Notes under the pieces: model-generated | Told to the model about the DNA's origin: nothing | What the model saw: only the letters and a program-made list of their open reading frames with translations | Databases searched by the model: none | Part shown: positions 10,863 to 22,364 of the stretch, in pieces | Numbering within the stretch: position 1 is the stretch's first letter | How the letters are laid out: each line of letters opens with the position of its first letter | Assembly (NCBI GenBank): GCA_030248215.1 | Contig: JASANG010000402.1 | Span: forward strand, 149,886-213,885 | Direction: 5' to 3' | Origin: Enoplolaimus lenunculus | Lineage: Eukaryota > Nematoda > Enoplea > Enoplida > Thoracostomopsidae | DNA length: 64,000 nucleotides | Translations under genes and position numbers: made by a program

Positions 10863-13407
10863 TTCCAGCTGCTTAGTAGAAAGGTCTGAAGTCCCGGTTC
10901 CTACTTAGACTGACAAATTGCATAACAATATCATCAGATATACGCCGTTAGGGAAGAACGTACCTAACGCATGTTGCGATCGGTTACGAGTGCAAACCTT
11001 AATTAACATAAGAGAGCAAACGCCATATATAGTACATAACATATACCGTGACTATTCATACGTATGTCTATTGAATTTGCAAGACCGAAAATTGATTAAA
11101 TACTGCATACGTATATCTATCTATATTCGTACCATAAAACATTTAAGCTGGTAACTCACCAAAGTAGGCCTCATTGTTAGATAGTTTGCTTTTCCCCTTT
11201 GTGCCTTATTTTATGTGTAAACCTGAACCCTGAAACATAAAAAAATAATGGAACAGATTCCATGTTGCACATGTTGGTATGCAGCCCTAATGGTACATAG
11301 TACAAAGCTAGCAAACCTATAAGTCAATCAATAATATAGCTAACGTTGACATTCTTGACAGGAGGGAACTGTAGGGAGCCGTCGTTGCGTTCGCATGACG
11401 TGCACACGACCACACAGCATAATTCCTACGTTCAAACCCTCACCAAAGTGCATTTTTTAAACAGGCTTAGTAAAATGGTCGATATTACCAACGTCTAACC
11501 AAGTAACATTCCACAGTCTTCCGGGCAATATATGTAAGTGTTATATTAGTGCGAAGCACCTCAAACAAATGACCACGTCTGGCACCGGGCCAACGATCTT
11601 ACCAACTGAGCTGTCGCGGCACTGCTTAAGCTACTTGTACTACGTATTTGTACTATGTATTATGTTGTGAACTCGTAGCTACTATGCAATGTGTTTTATG
11701 TGTATGCTATTGACTCGGGTACTCCACAGTGCAATATGCGGCAAGCTATAACAGGTTTACTAAAAAATTTTAATTTTGCAATATTAACTACCTAAACATC
11801 GCAATTAAATCGGTCGTTTCTGTACAAGAAAAACGATGGTTAAACTAAAAAAGGAACAATGCTTGTACAAAAACATGAACAGGGGCAACAAGCAAGTGCT
11901 AATTGAAAAGGAATCAACTTCGATTTTTCCAAACACGACAACGTTTTGTTTAGCAGCACGCAAATGTAGCATAGCTAAGTAATTTGTTACATTTATACGT
12001 TCACACACTCAAATGTATTTAGCAACTATCAGATGATATTAGAACGTTTTCAAACACACCGACTGTTGCAGTTGTTTCACTTAAGACTGGTACAGGAGTA
12101 CAGCAAGCCATAAAAAAACTTTGCGGAATTTTGAGCCTCAGTATTCACTGGTTCGACAGTCACAAGATTTATCACCAACTGGTGATAGGTGCTATACACA
12201 TTTAAGAACACGTGCCGTAATTTAAGTTATAAAAAGGAGCTTATGAGTGTCTTTCTAGCGTTACGTATTACACTTTCAAGACTCGAATCAAGTGGCTTGT
12301 CGTGTAAAAAACTGAAAGACCTGGCCATACGACAGAACGGAGTGCCGTTTATCGCCACTCTGTTCTCTACTGAATCGTTCGATATTTACGACTGCTGAAT
12401 CAATATACTATTAAAGTGTTTACTGTATTTGGAACAACCAAGATTTTGTCTAAAATTTTAATTCGAGTTCAACATCTGAAGTCGAATGTCCCGCCGCCAA
12501 GCGTGGTACTAGAAAAGGGGCGCCAATCTGGACACTAAAGTTTTCGGGGGAGCTGTAATGGATTGAAGAGGCAGTTCTGTGTAAGAGTTGCGTTATTTAG
12601 AAACAAAAATACGACAAATGTAGGGCGCTAGAGTAAGATTTACAGCAGGCGCTATACTAGAATCCAGATTCTGATTGCATTCCGAGCCAATAATTAATAT
12701 ACAAAGGCATATTACTATTAAGGTATAAAGAATTAAAACTTAGGCCTAAGCTTAAACCCAAGCGTAAGCCTCAGCGTTAGGATATAATTCTATAATTAAG
12801 CCAAAGCAAACGATAGTCTAAAGCTATTTAGCAATTAGTATACTATAGTCTCGCGAAAAAATTCTTCGCCACCAAAACCATGGCATCAAGTCGAATGTTG
12901 TTTGGAGGTTGTATTTTGTTTCATAACTTTTATGCTAGTTAACATATGCTGCAGCAAAATTTAGCATTTGAGCCTGGTCTGTGTGGTTTCAAGTTTTAAA
13001 CATGGTATGATCCAATACAACCTGTGTGCTTCCAGCGGCGATTCCGCAAATTTCTGTCGGAGGAGGGACCTTTTATCATTTTATCACAAACGATTTCCGA
13101 GGGGTGAGGTCGACATTTAGAGTAACTTAATATTATGTTTGTGAACACTGTATTGGCCGGATTTATAGTTCTGGCATGATATTTGCCTATGTATTTAGGA
13201 TAGTAATCAATCAATGGAAACGGAGAATGGATACTGAAGTATAAAAGGTTTAAAGGTGTTTTACTAGGAAGTTTAACAGAAATGGATAATCCGCTTATAC
13301 CCTGGTATCTACGAATGTTTACAATGTCTGTGTGTTATAGTTAGTTTTTAATTTTAATATATAAACATATTATTATTTTTCGTATTATTAAACAATATTT
13401 TTTTCAA
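10863..13407. other. Gene-free stretch between two minus-strand genes
   Basis: Holds old tRNA-derived fragments (11340-11635), a CCTAAG-type tract near 12735-12775 and a repeat fragment near 12140-12230 related to 57070-57230. Promoter elements of the hnRNP gene should lie near its left side but none is recognisable. Confidence 0.45.
11340..11635 (-). repeat. tRNA-derived repeat fragments
   Basis: Minus-strand GACAGCTCAGTTGGTAAGAT (box A region, near 11610) and GGGTTTGAACGTAGGAAT (box B-like, near 11430) suggest an old SINE. Not foldable as a tRNA. Confidence 0.4.
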
Positions 13408-16400
13408 TCACGACTTGATCGCTTTGTTCGTAAGCTCGTCAAGGACGTCCGCCATTCTTTCAAAAATCGGGTCCGTAATGGCGTGCCGTAGTCCAATATA
13501 GTCTGGTCGATTATACGCCAAATATGTAGTGCCGTCGGCATCTTCAAACGCAAGCGCTTTCATTGGCAGATCAATCCCTACCGTTTGTACTTTAGACATT
13601 AACTTTGAACCTAAAAATTAAAAGATCAACGACAGAATGTTTTTTCTGCGGCACTGCAATAGAGTAAACTTAAACTTTAGACAATTTTTTGCTTAGGCTT
13701 AGGCTTGGGTTTAAGCACATTTTTACGCTTAGACTTTATGCTTTGCTTTAAGGGTTTACGTTAGAAATATGCTTTTACTACTGTTACAGCGCTGTTCTGT
13801 ATATTGGCCGCATAATCAATTCCCCCAAATAGGATGAGTCCTTCACACTTAAAAGGCACCAGACCAAATTTTCAAATAAAAAAATCTTAGCAGTTAAGCT
13901 TTTAATTTGTTTATATTTTAGATAAAAAAACTTATCTTTCGCTCGTTTAAACAATCTCGATGATTATCGTGTGTCCAGGTTTGTGGGCCCATAAAAGAGT
14001 AGGTTAAGGTTGTAGATTACACGTTTTGCTTAGACTTACCTAGGCTTAGGCTTTGGAACGCATTTTTGCAACGCTTAGGCTTAGGCTTATAGGCTTAGAC
14101 ATACGCTTAATCTAAAGCCCCTGGAAAGATTTTTGAGAACGGGGCTGACAGCGTTGCCAATTTAGCCAGACACGAATTCAGAAATTATAATAATGAATTA
14201 CCAGCACGATAGAACGTTTATATGTTTGCCTGTGGATGTGACAAATTTTGTAGACTTTTGAATGTGGAATTTTTCGCCTCCGGATGCACCCTGATTTCCA
14301 GTTATCAACGTCCGGCTGCGTTTCCGGTAGAAATTCTGTCGAAGTTTCCGGCTATTTCGGTAATGACATTTTGTATGGTTTAAATGTCTATTGAATTGAT
14401 TTATTCGGGAAGTTTCGTCTTTTGACACACATTTTAAGAAAAAATTGCCGTAATTTCGTAAAAAATAAGCGCAAAGCAAAAAATTTAACAACACCTAAAC
14501 AGATATTTGCTAAAATTACCGAAACATCATTTCAACTGTGTAATTATATTTGCTACACCTCCGGGTTCCGAAGTATCCAGTTATGGCAATGACAACTTTC
14601 GTTGACTTCCGGCACCGGAATTTTTTAGCTCCTGTTTACCCTGATAAATATCGGTAGTACGTGTGTTTTGAACAGGCGTGCACCTAAGAATTCTTAGTAG
14701 ACAAAGGGGGCATATTTAACAAAAAAATTATTAATGTTAGGGTGCGGCTCTGCCATCACCCGTCCCAGTATGCGACCCTCGTTTTTATGGCAACGTACCA
14801 ATTTCTGGTTTCCCAAAAATAATAAGTTCAGTTGGCCGGAGTCCAGCATTTTCGGCGGCGTCTGTTTCGTCGTGTGAAATGCGTAAAAATACATCAAAAT
14901 TAGCACTGTACAAATTCGTTTCAAGCCTGTCAATTGTATCTCTTGCTCGATGAGCGCTTTTCTTAATTGTCATACCGTTGAAGTCTTTGGTCACTAGAAA
15001 GTTAAAAAACAATCATCTTTTATATACAAGTAATTAGGCTTAGGCTTAGGCTTAGGCTTAGGCTTAGGCTTAGGCTTAGGCTTAGGCTTAGGCTTAGGCT
15101 TAGGCTTAGGCTTAGGCTTAGGCTTAGGCTTAGGCTTAGGCTTAGGCTTAGGCTTAGGCTTAGGCTTAGGCTTAGGCTTAGGCTTAGGCTTAGGCTTAGG
15201 CTTAGGCTTAGGCTTAGGTTTAGGCTTAGGCTTAGGCTTAGGCTTAGGCTTAGGCTTAGGCTTAGGCTTAGGCTTAGGCTTAGGCTTAGGCTTAGGCTTA
15301 GGTTTAGGCTTAGGCTTAGGCTTAGGCTTAGGCTTAGACTTAGGCTTAGGCTCAGGCTTAAGTTTAGGCTTATTAGGCTTAGGCTTAAGTATAACTGCAA
15401 AACGGATACTGTAGTGACCCGAATAATGGGGCGGGTACTGATATTTATTTGGCCTCTGCAGAGGGTACTGCCAGTTATTCGGTTACGGACTGTTATTTAT
15501 TATCAACCAGCCCTCCGCCACCCTTCCTTATACTGAAATATACCCGGTATTGCAAGTATCCGTTGAATTACACTTTTTTGTCTTGCTACAAAAGCTTCAG
15601 CGATAATGCAAGGTTTTATACTTTGGAATGTTAAGCCTTTCTCACATGAATATTTTCTATTTCCCCTGAGACCTACTTTTATGCTAGGATTCGAACTCCA
15701 GTGACTGGATTGGGAGGCGTAGCGTATACCATCACCACTCAGCTATAGGAGCTTGACGCTCGGGCCCGAGGGGGCTCTCACGTTTTGTGGTGATTTAGTA
15801 CTATGTATACGTGTTGCAATTGTTAAACACGGTGCGATATATACTATTTAACGTATATACACTGCGCTGAGTTGCCTACAGGCAACTCAATGTGAGAAGG
15901 GGTTATAGATAGTAAACTGAAAATTTTTCGCTTAACCCTTTCTCACATGAATATTTTCTATTTCCCCTGAGACCTATTTTTATGCTAGGATTCGAACTCC
16001 AGTGAGTGAAGTGGGAAGCGTATTCCATCACCACTCAGCTATAGGAGCTTGACGCTCGGGCCCGAGGGGGCTCTCACGTCTTGTGGTGATTTAGTACTAT
16101 GTATACGTGTTGCGATTGTTAAACACGGTGCGATATATATTATTTAACGTATATACACTGCCCTGAGTTGCCTACAGGCAACTCAATGTGAGAAGGGGTT
16201 AATACAGCTAAAAAATTTTCGATTATGATCGGCCGGAAATTAAACAGCAGCACCGAACCTCAGGTGTCACTTTAATGACGTATTCATGTGGCATTAAACT
16301 TTCTTTCCTGCGTCTCAGACGTAGCTGGTGCATTCAGCGGTCGCTAATCGAGTGCAAAAAGTGCCACGGTATCTCGTTTATGTCCTGTATGGACACACAT

Positions 16401-16960
16401 TGTGTCTCTTTTCCATATGAATTCTATGGTGAAATAGCGTATAGCCGCAATTTTGGATAAGGAAAACACCTTATGAAACAAGGGTACCACATTGGGCCGG
16501 CTTAAAATGACACTTTTCGGACTCGTCCAACTCTGAATTGGACTGAATTTTGTAGCATGGGCTACGAAATATAGGTTTTTGCACAGCAAACAAAGGTGAG
16601 TCAAATTGACTCTCCCCGAAATAGGCTTATCCGTACTACACAAACTGAGTCAAATTCTACTCACCCTGTCGCTCAGTGAGGCGAACTAGACTCTGGCGGA
16701 GTCGAATTTTGACTTTGTTTGTGTAATCCTTAAAAGCCTATTTCGGAGAGAGTCAGTTTGACTAACCATTTTTTGCACTGTGAGATTAAGCAGAAACGTC
16801 GCAAGCGGCAATGCATTCAACCATGGTAATCTCAGGACATAAATGATGCCTTCGCGTATGATATGTCTCTAGCTCGCACTTGTGAATAAAACTTACCATC
16901 TGGAACACAGCTGATCTGATCTACGAAAAATATTAACAAAAATGATAGATGCAATAGCAT
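13408..16960 (-). CDS. Secreted DUF302-domain protein (complete, three exons)
   Basis: Exons 16897-16960, 14799-14993 and 13408-13610 join in phase 1 at both introns and encode 153 residues. Residues 1-18 form a signal peptide ([18 protein letters not shown]), so the product should be secreted. Residues 23-130 match the DUF302 (PF03625) pattern: a helix near [18 protein letters not shown], the strand [18 protein letters not shown] (75-91), then [16 protein letters not shown] (98-113) with YLAYNRPDY and RHAI. DUF302 is a small alpha/beta dimer-forming domain of unknown biochemical role, described mainly in bacteria and archaea. The three introns/exon phases, GT/AG borders and signal peptide show it works as a host gene and is not a bacterial contaminant. 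Intron 1 (1903 bp) holds the telomere-type array, two TTAA elements and other MITEs; intron 2 (1188 bp) holds more MITEs. Function is not predictable. The start is the only ATG that yields a signal peptide in phase. Confidence 0.87.
13650..13811 (+). repeat. TTAGGC-bearing MITE family 4
   Basis: From GCACTGCAATAGAGTAA through TTAGGC-like units to CTGTTCTGTATATTGGCC, in intron 2 of the DUF302 gene. The left end is shortened. Confidence 0.65.
13970..14125 (+). repeat. TTAGGC-bearing MITE family 3, truncated
   Basis: GTGTCCAGGTTTGTGGGCCC to CTTAATCTAAAGCCCCTGG, in intron 2 of the DUF302 gene. Confidence 0.65.
15034..15391 (+). repeat. Interstitial telomere-type array (TTAGGC)n
   Basis: About 59 head-to-tail copies of TTAGGC, almost pure for the first 170 bp and again later, with scattered TTTAGG, TTAGAC and CTCAGG variants toward the right end. 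TTAGGC is the telomere unit of Caenorhabditis and Ascaris. The array lies inside intron 1 of the DUF302 gene, starting about 40 bp upstream of that gene's second-exon acceptor. A truncated TIR element abuts its right edge. Confidence 0.95.
15407..15631. repeat. MITE family 2, half copy
   Basis: Begins TACTGTAGTGACCCGAATAA and stops where a TTAA element begins. It abuts the telomere-type array in DUF302 intron 1. Confidence 0.75.
15634..15905 (-). mobile_element. piggyBac-like TTAA MITE with tRNA-like core
   Basis: CCTTTCTCACATGAATATT at one end and ATGTGAGAAGGGG at the other; the left TTAA has decayed to TTAAG. On the minus strand it contains a box A-like TAGCTGAGTGGTGATGG and a box B GGAGTTCGAATCC, plus a GGCCCGAGGGGGCTC hairpin. 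Confidence 0.75.
15932..16202 (-). mobile_element. piggyBac-like TTAA MITE with tRNA-like core, intact ends
   Basis: TTAACCCTTTCTCACAT to ATGTGAGAAGGGGTTAA with TTAA at both borders, 271 bp. Same tRNA-like core as its neighbour 30 bp away. piggyBac transposases target TTAA and leave CCC(T/A) ends. Confidence 0.82.
16578..16783. repeat. MITE family 1, full-length copy
   Basis: Ends TTTTGCACAG and rc TTTTTGCACTG flank the GTGAGTCAAATTGACTC arms; about 205 bp. It sits in the 5' part of DUF302 intron 1, 110 bp from exon 1. Confidence 0.8.
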
Positions 16961-17139
16961 TTTGGAGTTTTAATTTTTAAAATTAAACTGTGTTCTACGG
17001 CAAAATTAGAATGTAAAATCTGAAAAACTTTGGGTGATCAATGAATTCAACAATTTTTCATTACTTTCAGACAAATTATTTTCCAATTTTCAGAATATTA
17101 TTACACAATGTTTATATGGGTTTTTAGACAACTGCAGGA

Positions 17140-17206
17140 ATGTTGTTTGCTTTTGATCGGTCCGGAATGGATCAAGAGCGGATCGTTTTTCTCAAGACTG
17201 CAATAA
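17140..17206 (+). CDS. Candidate first exon, unknown protein
   Basis: After GGTTTTTAG and ACTGCAG acceptor-like tracts, an ATG opens 22 codons beginning MLFAFDRSGMDQERIVFLK and ending at an AA/GTAAGAG donor in phase 1. The composition looks coding and the segment is free of recognisable repeats. It lies 180 bp from the DUF302 start and points away from it, so the two could share a promoter region. I do not recognise the sequence and found no phase-compatible next exon with confidence. It may be chance. Confidence 0.27.
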
Positions 17207-18504
17207 GTAAGAGTTTAAAGGCTTTGGACTAATTTGATTGCTTAGGTTTTCAAGTTTAATAGTATGCTTATTTATACTACTATTATATTACCGAACTCCA
17301 ACTATGTTCCGTACATGGAATGCTCACATACTATTAAACTTTTGAATTCTTCAGAAATTTATAAAGTAAAAGAACATTTAATTTTAACAACTCTGCTATA
17401 TTAATTGCAATTAATAACAAGTTCTAAGAATGTAAAAATACTTTTATAAACAAAAACAGTACTAAATAATGTAAAAAAAATAAAAATTTGCGTTGTGTTG
17501 AACTTGGCAAAATAAAAAATTGGTACTGTCACCAATAATTGCAACTCATACATTAAACGTGGCGGTGGGAAAACTGTCCAAACACAGTAAATAAAAGAGC
17601 AATTAAAACTTTGGAAACTTTGAAGTGAATTAAAACTTTAACAGCGTGAAAGTAGTTTAATAGAAAATTTACTGGAAAGTAAAAGTTATTTTGTTTTGAG
17701 GCAACAATGTTTGTATTTTGGAAAAGAGATGATAAATAATGGCGATAAAATTTTACACGAAACTTTTGCTGGAAGCGAACATTTATTTAAGTTTAACAAC
17801 ATTTTGGCACGGTTTACCGTGCAATTCAAATACGTAGTTGGTCTATAGTTTGGTAATGAAACACAGGTATTCTGTTCTCATTTAACCAATTTCTGCCGAC
17901 CGGCTGTGACCAAATGTTCCTGCTGTTTTTACCGAGAGTAGCGAAGAACTGCAAGACATCATGGAGTGGTAAACGCACCTATTCATAACGCAAAAACTTT
18001 ACATATCAAAAACTAGTAAATGGTTGTTGAAAAGTCATATTTGTAAAATTGGCCGGAAAGCGTATGAAAAAACGGGAAAGCGTATGGCGATTTGCTACGC
18101 CTTTTATATGTCAACTTTTACACAATTTATAACCGCTTCCGAAATATTCATCGCAACGAATGTTTTTTGTGAAGCATCGATGATTATTGGAAAATAACGC
18201 GAGCAAACTTGACTAAATTTTTGGTTTGACTTCATCTGTTACGCATACCTTTCAGGCTTTGTATATTTACATAGCTAACGAATTTGAGATGAATTTCCGG
18301 TGAAATGTCGACAATTATAGACCGCAAGTGTTTTGGTAGTATTCGTTTCATATTTTCGTAACTCTACTTTTAGGTGTGACTAGTTATCCGACTGCTGAAA
18401 AAATAAGCATACGACTCCTGTTGTGGCTCCGGTATTTTTACTTGCCGGATGTTTTTAAAAACTTTCAAAAATTAGTTTTCTTTTTGAGCCTATGCTTATT
18501 AGTG

Positions 18505-18930
18505 CGACATGCTGATGCATGAAGACAAGTAATAACATCATGCTGTTGCTGAACATCGGTAAATTACTGCTGCATATGTAGTGCCTTCATATGCAGCAGC
18601 AGTAAAAACACGGAAGAACCGAGATACATGTGTATAATATTGAGGTTCTTACAAGACATAAAACGGAAAACCGGGAGATGTGACATGCGGATGCATGGGG
18701 GTAAAATTGAACGTCGTGCTAATGATGCACATCGGTAAAACGTTGATACATATGTAGTGCCTTCATATGCAAATGCGGTAAAAACATGGAAGAACCAAGA
18801 TACAGGTGTATTTTGAGGTTCTTGTAAAGCATAAAAACAGAAATTTCAGCAGTTGATTGTGAGCCGGCGTGTCTTAGTGGCTAGCGCGCTGGACTGATAA
18901 TCTGTCGACCGAGTTAGTAACCTCCTGGGA
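18505..18930 (+). repeat. Tandem pair of a tRNA-linked repeat
   Basis: Two related units (about 18505-18675 and 18690-18900) share CATATGTAGTGCCTTCATAT and GGAAGAACC(A/G)AGATACA; the second runs into the tRNA-like GTGTCTTAGTGGCTAGCGCG. Confidence 0.6.
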
Positions 18931-19437
18931 ACGTCCCTCATTTTCAGTTGTTAACTCCGGACTAAAAACCGTCGTACCCTGCCCTACGCAACTTATCACA
19001 GTTGGTAGTTCTCGTTACCCTGTAACTTTTCTTTAAGCATCGTGTTATACTTTCTTTATATTCTGGTTGGGGTTGCGTTCTTACGTGCATTCGTTGTTTT
19101 GCTCGTATTTTATCGTTCATCGTGTTTTATGTTTCCTTTCTTACTTTTAACTGTATTCGGTGTTTTGCTGTATTTTGTTACTTCGCCATAATGGTGCAAA
19201 TATACTTTTTGTTGTGATTACGTAAGTTTTTATTTTCGCTGTTTTGTTATTAATAGCTACGGATAGAATTTTGCATGCCAGGATTTTGGCGCTTAAAACA
19301 GTTTATATGTTCATTTCAGACTTCTTTGAAAAAATTTTCGACAAATTTGCTTCGAAAGCGGCGAATTAGGTTCGCGCTTTCAGTCTAGGTAGGAATCTGA
19401 ACATCAGACCTTTTTACCAAGTAGCTGAAAAGCGGGC

Positions 19438-19517
19438 CTCCAAAACGGTGATCGAACTCTCAGCCTACGGATCCTTAAGTGAACACTCTACCACTGCGTC
19501 ACGTAGCCCGTCTATCT
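19438..19517 (-). repeat. tRNA-like element, diverged copy of 10782
   Basis: Minus strand reads GACGGGCTACGTGACGCAGT and GAGAGTTCGATCACC; flanking sequence (GTCGACATATATAGTCGAC, GCATGTGAGACATGC) is shared with the 10782 copy. Confidence 0.55.
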
Positions 19518-20246
19518 AGCTGCATTTTTCGTCGACTATATATGTCGACCGCATGCTGCCGGCAAGCAATGTGCATTGCATTTATTGCATTTGCACTAGG
19601 ACAAGCATGTCTCACATGCTGGCACACACATTAAAAGCAATGAATTAATTATCGGTCTTCGGCATTTTTTGGTATCCGGTCGCACCCTGATACTTTCGGA
19701 TATTTATGTAGGTATCATGACATCTACGTTTTCAAAACTTTGATGCAAGTGTAAGCATAAGGTTAATGCTTCCTTATTTTACTGCATGCTGGCCGGCAGC
19801 ATACTTAGAACGGGAATCTAATACAATATTTCCGTGTGTTAGCAGATTTTTGTTTATATATTTGCAATTTTGGAGTTTGAGATGACTCAAATCCATTTTT
19901 TATCGTTCAGTTTTTAGTTGTATATGTTCAAGCCGATGAGTATTTTTGAGTGGATTTGTGGAATGGGGGAATTGACTATGTTGGGAGCCTCCCCCACTCT
20001 TTTCACTACCGAAATGCCAGTACATGAAGTAAGACTGGAATGAGAAGTTTTCGAGGCCTCGTGGTGAAGTGATTGCATCCGTACATAAAGCGCACGTCGT
20101 TGGAGGTTTGAATTTTGAGTTTTGGTACATAACGACTTAGTTGATACATATATGTGCGCGGTAAATGTATGTAAAAGCAAAGATTGCCAAATACTTACGC
20201 ACAGATATAGTGGTCGGTATATATAAGCAATTGTTGCAATGACGGC

Positions 20247-20315
20247 GTGGTGTAACGGTGGTATGCCTGACTCGAGTAGAAGATTGCGTGGTTCGATTCC
20301 TGGCGTAATCAAGCC
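20247..20315 (+). repeat. tRNA-like element
   Basis: GGCGTGGTGTAACGGTGGTA (box A) and GTGGTTCGATTCC (box B) 45 bp apart, without a convincing acceptor stem. Confidence 0.45.
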
Positions 20316-20905
20316 TTCGGAAAACTTCTAACTGGGTTCATGCAGATCGTTCATTTCTAGCAAATACTATTTCTGTGTCTGGCAGAGTTGTCCCTTTTCA
20401 ATGTCGTCGGGCTGCAGTCAGCTGGATCAAGAAAAACTGTCCACATGTATCGTGGTAGTTGATTGTAGTATAGTTCGGAGTAACGTATTTCTTGGTGATA
20501 CTAAACCTTTGTTTAGGTTTGAGGAGTTCGAAAAGTGAAGGCCGGACAGCGGAGATATGTCAGTTCAGCGTAACTTTCGAAACCCCTTAACGCATTTTAA
20601 TGAATTTTCAAGAGGTTATACTTTGAATCAAGGCCTCAATAATGGATAAACCGGCTCAGTTAGTTCCAAGTTTAAATTTTTAGGTCTACTTTTGTAACTA
20701 ACTCATCAACACAGTCACGTGGAAGCAATACGTTTTGATGGAAGCCAAAATTTAGGTCCACTTAAAGAGTCTGGGATACGTAGTGTGGTATCGTCGAACA
20801 AGTTAGGGATATAAGTAATTGCGCTATAACTACTACAGCTTATTAATATGAAGTTTCAGCGAAATAACTCAGGTTATTTGTACTGAGTTTTGTTGTGCCT
20901 TTCAG

Positions 20906-20987
20906 CGTTAGATATCCGGTTGGCGAGAATACCTGAGCCAGGTGTCCGTTTCTTTGCCGTAGATGCACGAAGCTATTATTCATATAC
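20906..20987 (+). CDS. Candidate exon, unknown protein
   Basis: A strong acceptor (GTGCCTTTCAG) is followed by an open segment reading LDIRLARIPEPGVRFFAVDA and then a Tyr/Ser-rich stretch, with possible donors at GTACCAT or GTACACA. Codon use and charge pattern look more coding than the AT-rich surroundings. Family unknown. The reading phase cannot be tied to the other exon candidates. Confidence 0.28.
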
Positions 20988-21354
20988 GTACCATGTACAC
21001 ACCTGATCTGTGATTAAAGGTAAGCCTAAGGGTTGTGCTGTAGTCTCCGTGCACTACATTAAAGTACTATCGCGCAACTAAAATGAAGAGTACGACTTGA
21101 GTGTAGTAAATTATCTTATTTAAGTCAGGGCCGGATATCCATTATTTGGCTTAGGCGAATGAGCATCTTTAACATCTTGCTGCGACTGTATTTCTGTGTA
21201 AGTCAAGAAGTTCAAGTTTTGATACACTTTCCGCTACTTTTAACTTCTATGTTTGTTGGTTAATCTTGTAAATAAATAGTATTTTCGTATTAAATAATTT
21301 CAGTTTATTAGTAGCAAGCGAAAAAATAAAATATTGTAAGAATTGTAACATATA

Positions 21355-21473
21355 CAATATCCGGTGTCCTGGTCTGGTAAAAATTCAATATCCGTATCTG
21401 GTTCTGGTAAAAATTCATCATCCGTATCCGGTTCTGGTATCCGGTAAATTAATATTCGGTCGCATCCTGATTG
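21355..21473. repeat. CCGGTATCCGGT-rich family 5b fragment
   Basis: Repeats of TCCGGTTCTGGTA(AAATTCA) ending in GGTCGCATCCTGA. Similar fragments end at about 19692, 21704, 23052, 24753 and 31166, each with CCGGTC(G/A)(C/A)(A/T)CCCTG-like termini. Confidence 0.65.
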
Positions 21474-22158
21474 ATGCTGTATTTTAAGGCAATGTCAAGC
21501 AGCTTATAGTTTTGGCAACCGAAGTGAAATGAAGAATCCAAGCTAACATTTAGTTTGAAATCAGTAATAATTACTTATATGCTTTTGCTGGTCTCGAACA
21601 CTACCAGTAGTGTATGAATTTGTAGGCTATATCCAGTTTTAGATAACAAATTTACTATCCGGCTTTGCAATCCGTTGAAGTTAATATCCGGTCAATCACT
21701 GATGTATAATATTTACGTATATATTACATATGAATAGTTTTTAAACCCTTGAAATATATTTTTTATTTAAATGCACTTTGGAGTTCGTTCGTTAGTCGTA
21801 AGTTTTTTGGTATATATTGCATCTGTACGTATAGATCGTCCAGTTTGTGTGCAATAATATTGTTTACAGTTTTTATTCACTTAACTATTACAATTTATAC
21901 GTAGGCGCGCAGCCAGGAATTGTTATCAGTTTAGCAAAACGATTTGCAGAGGGTGAAAGAAAATTTTCCTAACATTAATTTCTTTGAATGCTGGCGAAAA
22001 ATGACGTCATTGAAGGGGGACGAAGTTGTTCATGGGGCGCCCCCCTACTTTTGTTCCTTGTGGTCGCGGCGCTGTTCGTATATAAATATGCATTTATTTA
22101 ATTTTTTTAAATACAGATGCGACCTTTAGAGTCACAGATTTTGAGTTTTCGGTTTTAG

Positions 22159-22236
22159 GAGACAATGGTGTCAAAATTGTTGCAGGATATTGCTTTCACA
22201 GTTGGGTTGCTAACTAATCGAGTGGAAGCTAGAATG
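22159..22236 (+). CDS. Candidate internal exon, helical protein
   Basis: A phase 0/0 segment of 26 codons between GGTTTTAG and GTAGGAT. It reads ETMVSKLLQDIAFTVGLLTN and then RVEARM, an amphipathic helix-like pattern. It chains in phase with the candidate exons at 25687 and 26652. The protein family is not recognised; the heptad-like spacing recalls helical tethering or coiled-coil proteins, which is only a suggestion. Confidence 0.38.
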
Positions 22237-22364
22237 GTAGGATTTAAATTCGGTAGGGTATACCTTCCGAGAGTGTATGAAATTTTAAGGTTGAGTAGGC
22301 AGAACGTCAGCTTTAAAGCTGGAAAAAGTGAATTTGGTTTGTAATCTCTCTAGAAAGTTGAGTA

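Noticed and set aside
15020-15400. 126-codon minus-strand frame of alternating Leu-Ser
   Set aside because: It is only the translation of the TTAGGC array.
17938-17970. Short exon-like segment SSEELQDIMEW resembling a PH-domain C-terminal helix
   Set aside because: Only 11 codons, weak acceptor, and its phase does not fit the candidate exon at 17140.
19914-20312. 132-codon minus-strand frame starting MITPGIEPRNLL
   Set aside because: The start is the usual translation of a tRNA-like box B; the rest is intergenic.
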